Below are positions 14,964 to 15,545 of a DNA stretch of 15,545 nt, one piece after another. Source of the stretch: an uncultured Planctomycetales bacterium (GTDB taxonomy: Bacteria > Planctomycetota > Planctomycetia > Pirellulales > S012-138); NCBI GenBank assembly GCA_937982665.1, contig CALJLD010000091.1, positions 1-15,545 on the forward strand, in the 5' to 3' direction. Within the stretch, counting starts at the first letter, position 1, and each line of letters starts with the position of its first letter. A program made the translations under genes and the position numbers. The notes below the pieces were generated by a model. It did no database searches, was not told where the DNA came from, and was given only the letters and a program-made list of their open reading frames with translations.

Positions 14964-15545
14964 ATGAGGAGCAAGCAGAGTCTTGCGGTGCTTTTGGTGT
15001 TGGTTGCGGCAGCCACTGTTGGTTTGTTGGCGCTACCTGACATTTTGACGAACGCGCAACTCCCCGCCGCGCCGGTTCCCGGTGGTCAACAAGTTCAGCA
15101 GCAGACACCTCCGGCGAATCTCGATCCGGCCACACAACAATCCGCGCAACCACTCCGCGCGGAGTCAGACGAAATCACAGGGCAAGGCTCCACCATCGCC
15201 ATGCTGGATGACGCCCGGCTGAACGATGTGTTCTTTGTCGATCCGCAAGTTGGTTGGGCCGTGGGCGATCGCGGCGTGATTTGGGCAACGGCCGATGGCG
15301 GCGCGACCTGGCAACTGCAACGCTCCGGCGTCGATTGCACGCTCAGTTCGGCCATCTTCCTGGATCGCGAAAACGGCTGGATTGCCGGCGGCACTTACGA
15401 TCCGTTCGCCAAGACATCTTCCGCCGTGATTCTTTGGACGCGAGATGGCGGCCAGACATGGCGGCTCGAAGAAGGAGCCCGCTTGCTGCCGTTCGCTCGA
15501 CAGGTCAAATTCTTCAACCGCAACGAAGGCTGGCTGCGAACAGAC
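14964..15545 (+). CDS. Exported Ycf48-like / BNR-repeat propeller protein (partial)
   Basis: The frame is open to the window edge, so only the first 194 residues are seen. A basic start (M-R-S-K) and a hydrophobic stretch (about 7-24) form a signal peptide or anchor, followed by a Gln/Pro/Ala-rich spacer (about 31-75). Then come propeller blades of the Ycf48/BNR kind: V-G-W-A-V-G-D-R-G-V-I-W-A-T-A-D-G-G-A-T-W and N-G-W-I-A-G-G, then L-W-T-R-D-G-G-Q-T-W, and N-E-G-W-L-R at the edge. The D-G-G-x-T-W boxes are the BNR (Asp-box) signature. In cyanobacteria Ycf48 helps assemble photosystem II; in non-photosynthetic bacteria such proteins have no settled role, so only the fold is claimed. A 177-bp gap separates it from the kinase gene; no terminator was seen there. 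ATG 14955 is an alternative start. Confidence 0.85.
   Translation, partial: MRSKQSLAVLLVLVAAATVGLLALPDILTNAQLPAAPVPGGQQVQQQTPPANLDPATQQSAQPLRAESDEITGQGSTIAMLDDARLNDVFFVDPQVGWAVGDRGVIWATADGGATWQLQRSGVDCTLSSAIFLDRENGWIAGGTYDPFAKTSSAVILWTRDGGQTWRLEEGARLLPFARQVKFFNRNEGWLRTD

Overview
The window looks like chromosomal DNA from a planctomycete, most likely of the Pirellulales type. This is an inference from gene content: a Hanks-type Ser/Thr kinase with a helical extension, a MauG/CcpA-type di-heme peroxidase, an MfnB-like methanofuran-biosynthesis enzyme, DUF3592 and YcxB-like membrane proteins, a Ycf48-like propeller, few clear Shine-Dalgarno sites, wide intergenic gaps and short palindromic repeats. 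No rRNA, tRNA, CRISPR array, transposase or phage gene was seen.

Left part (1-5283, all minus strand). A zinc-ribbon two-helix membrane protein (64-615) is followed by a gap holding two exact inverted copies of a palindrome. Next come two paralogous membrane proteins (978-2147 and 2196-3362), each made of two [two-helix + YcxB-like] halves and ending in an NPYxxP tail. Then an MfnB-like 4-HFC-phosphate synthase (3680-4510) with all its expected catalytic residues, and a small two-helix protein with a cytoplasmic beta-rich domain (4759-5283).

Middle (5284-8140). A divergent intergenic region carries three tandem 14-15 bp repeats. It leads into two exported plus-strand genes: a di-heme cytochrome c peroxidase (5618-6751) and a secreted beta-propeller-like protein (6860-8017). 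A strong intrinsic terminator at 8081-8116 closes this unit.

Right part (8141-15545). A minus-strand membrane-anchored sulfatase/phosphoglycerol-transferase-like enzyme (8141-10186) diverges from a DUF3592-type membrane protein (10467-11756). Then come a 967-residue transmembrane Ser/Thr kinase (11883-14786) and the start of an exported Ycf48-like protein that runs off the window (14964-15545).

The genes do not form one clear pathway. The common theme is the cell envelope: nearly every gene encodes a membrane-anchored or exported protein. The cytosolic MfnB-like enzyme is the exception and points to tetrahydromethanopterin/methanofuran C1 chemistry encoded elsewhere in the genome. I did not find a convincing new multi-gene system. 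The best leads are the palindrome family, the duplicated YcxB-like pair with NPYxxP tails, and the atypical nucleophile motif of the sulfatase-like enzyme.
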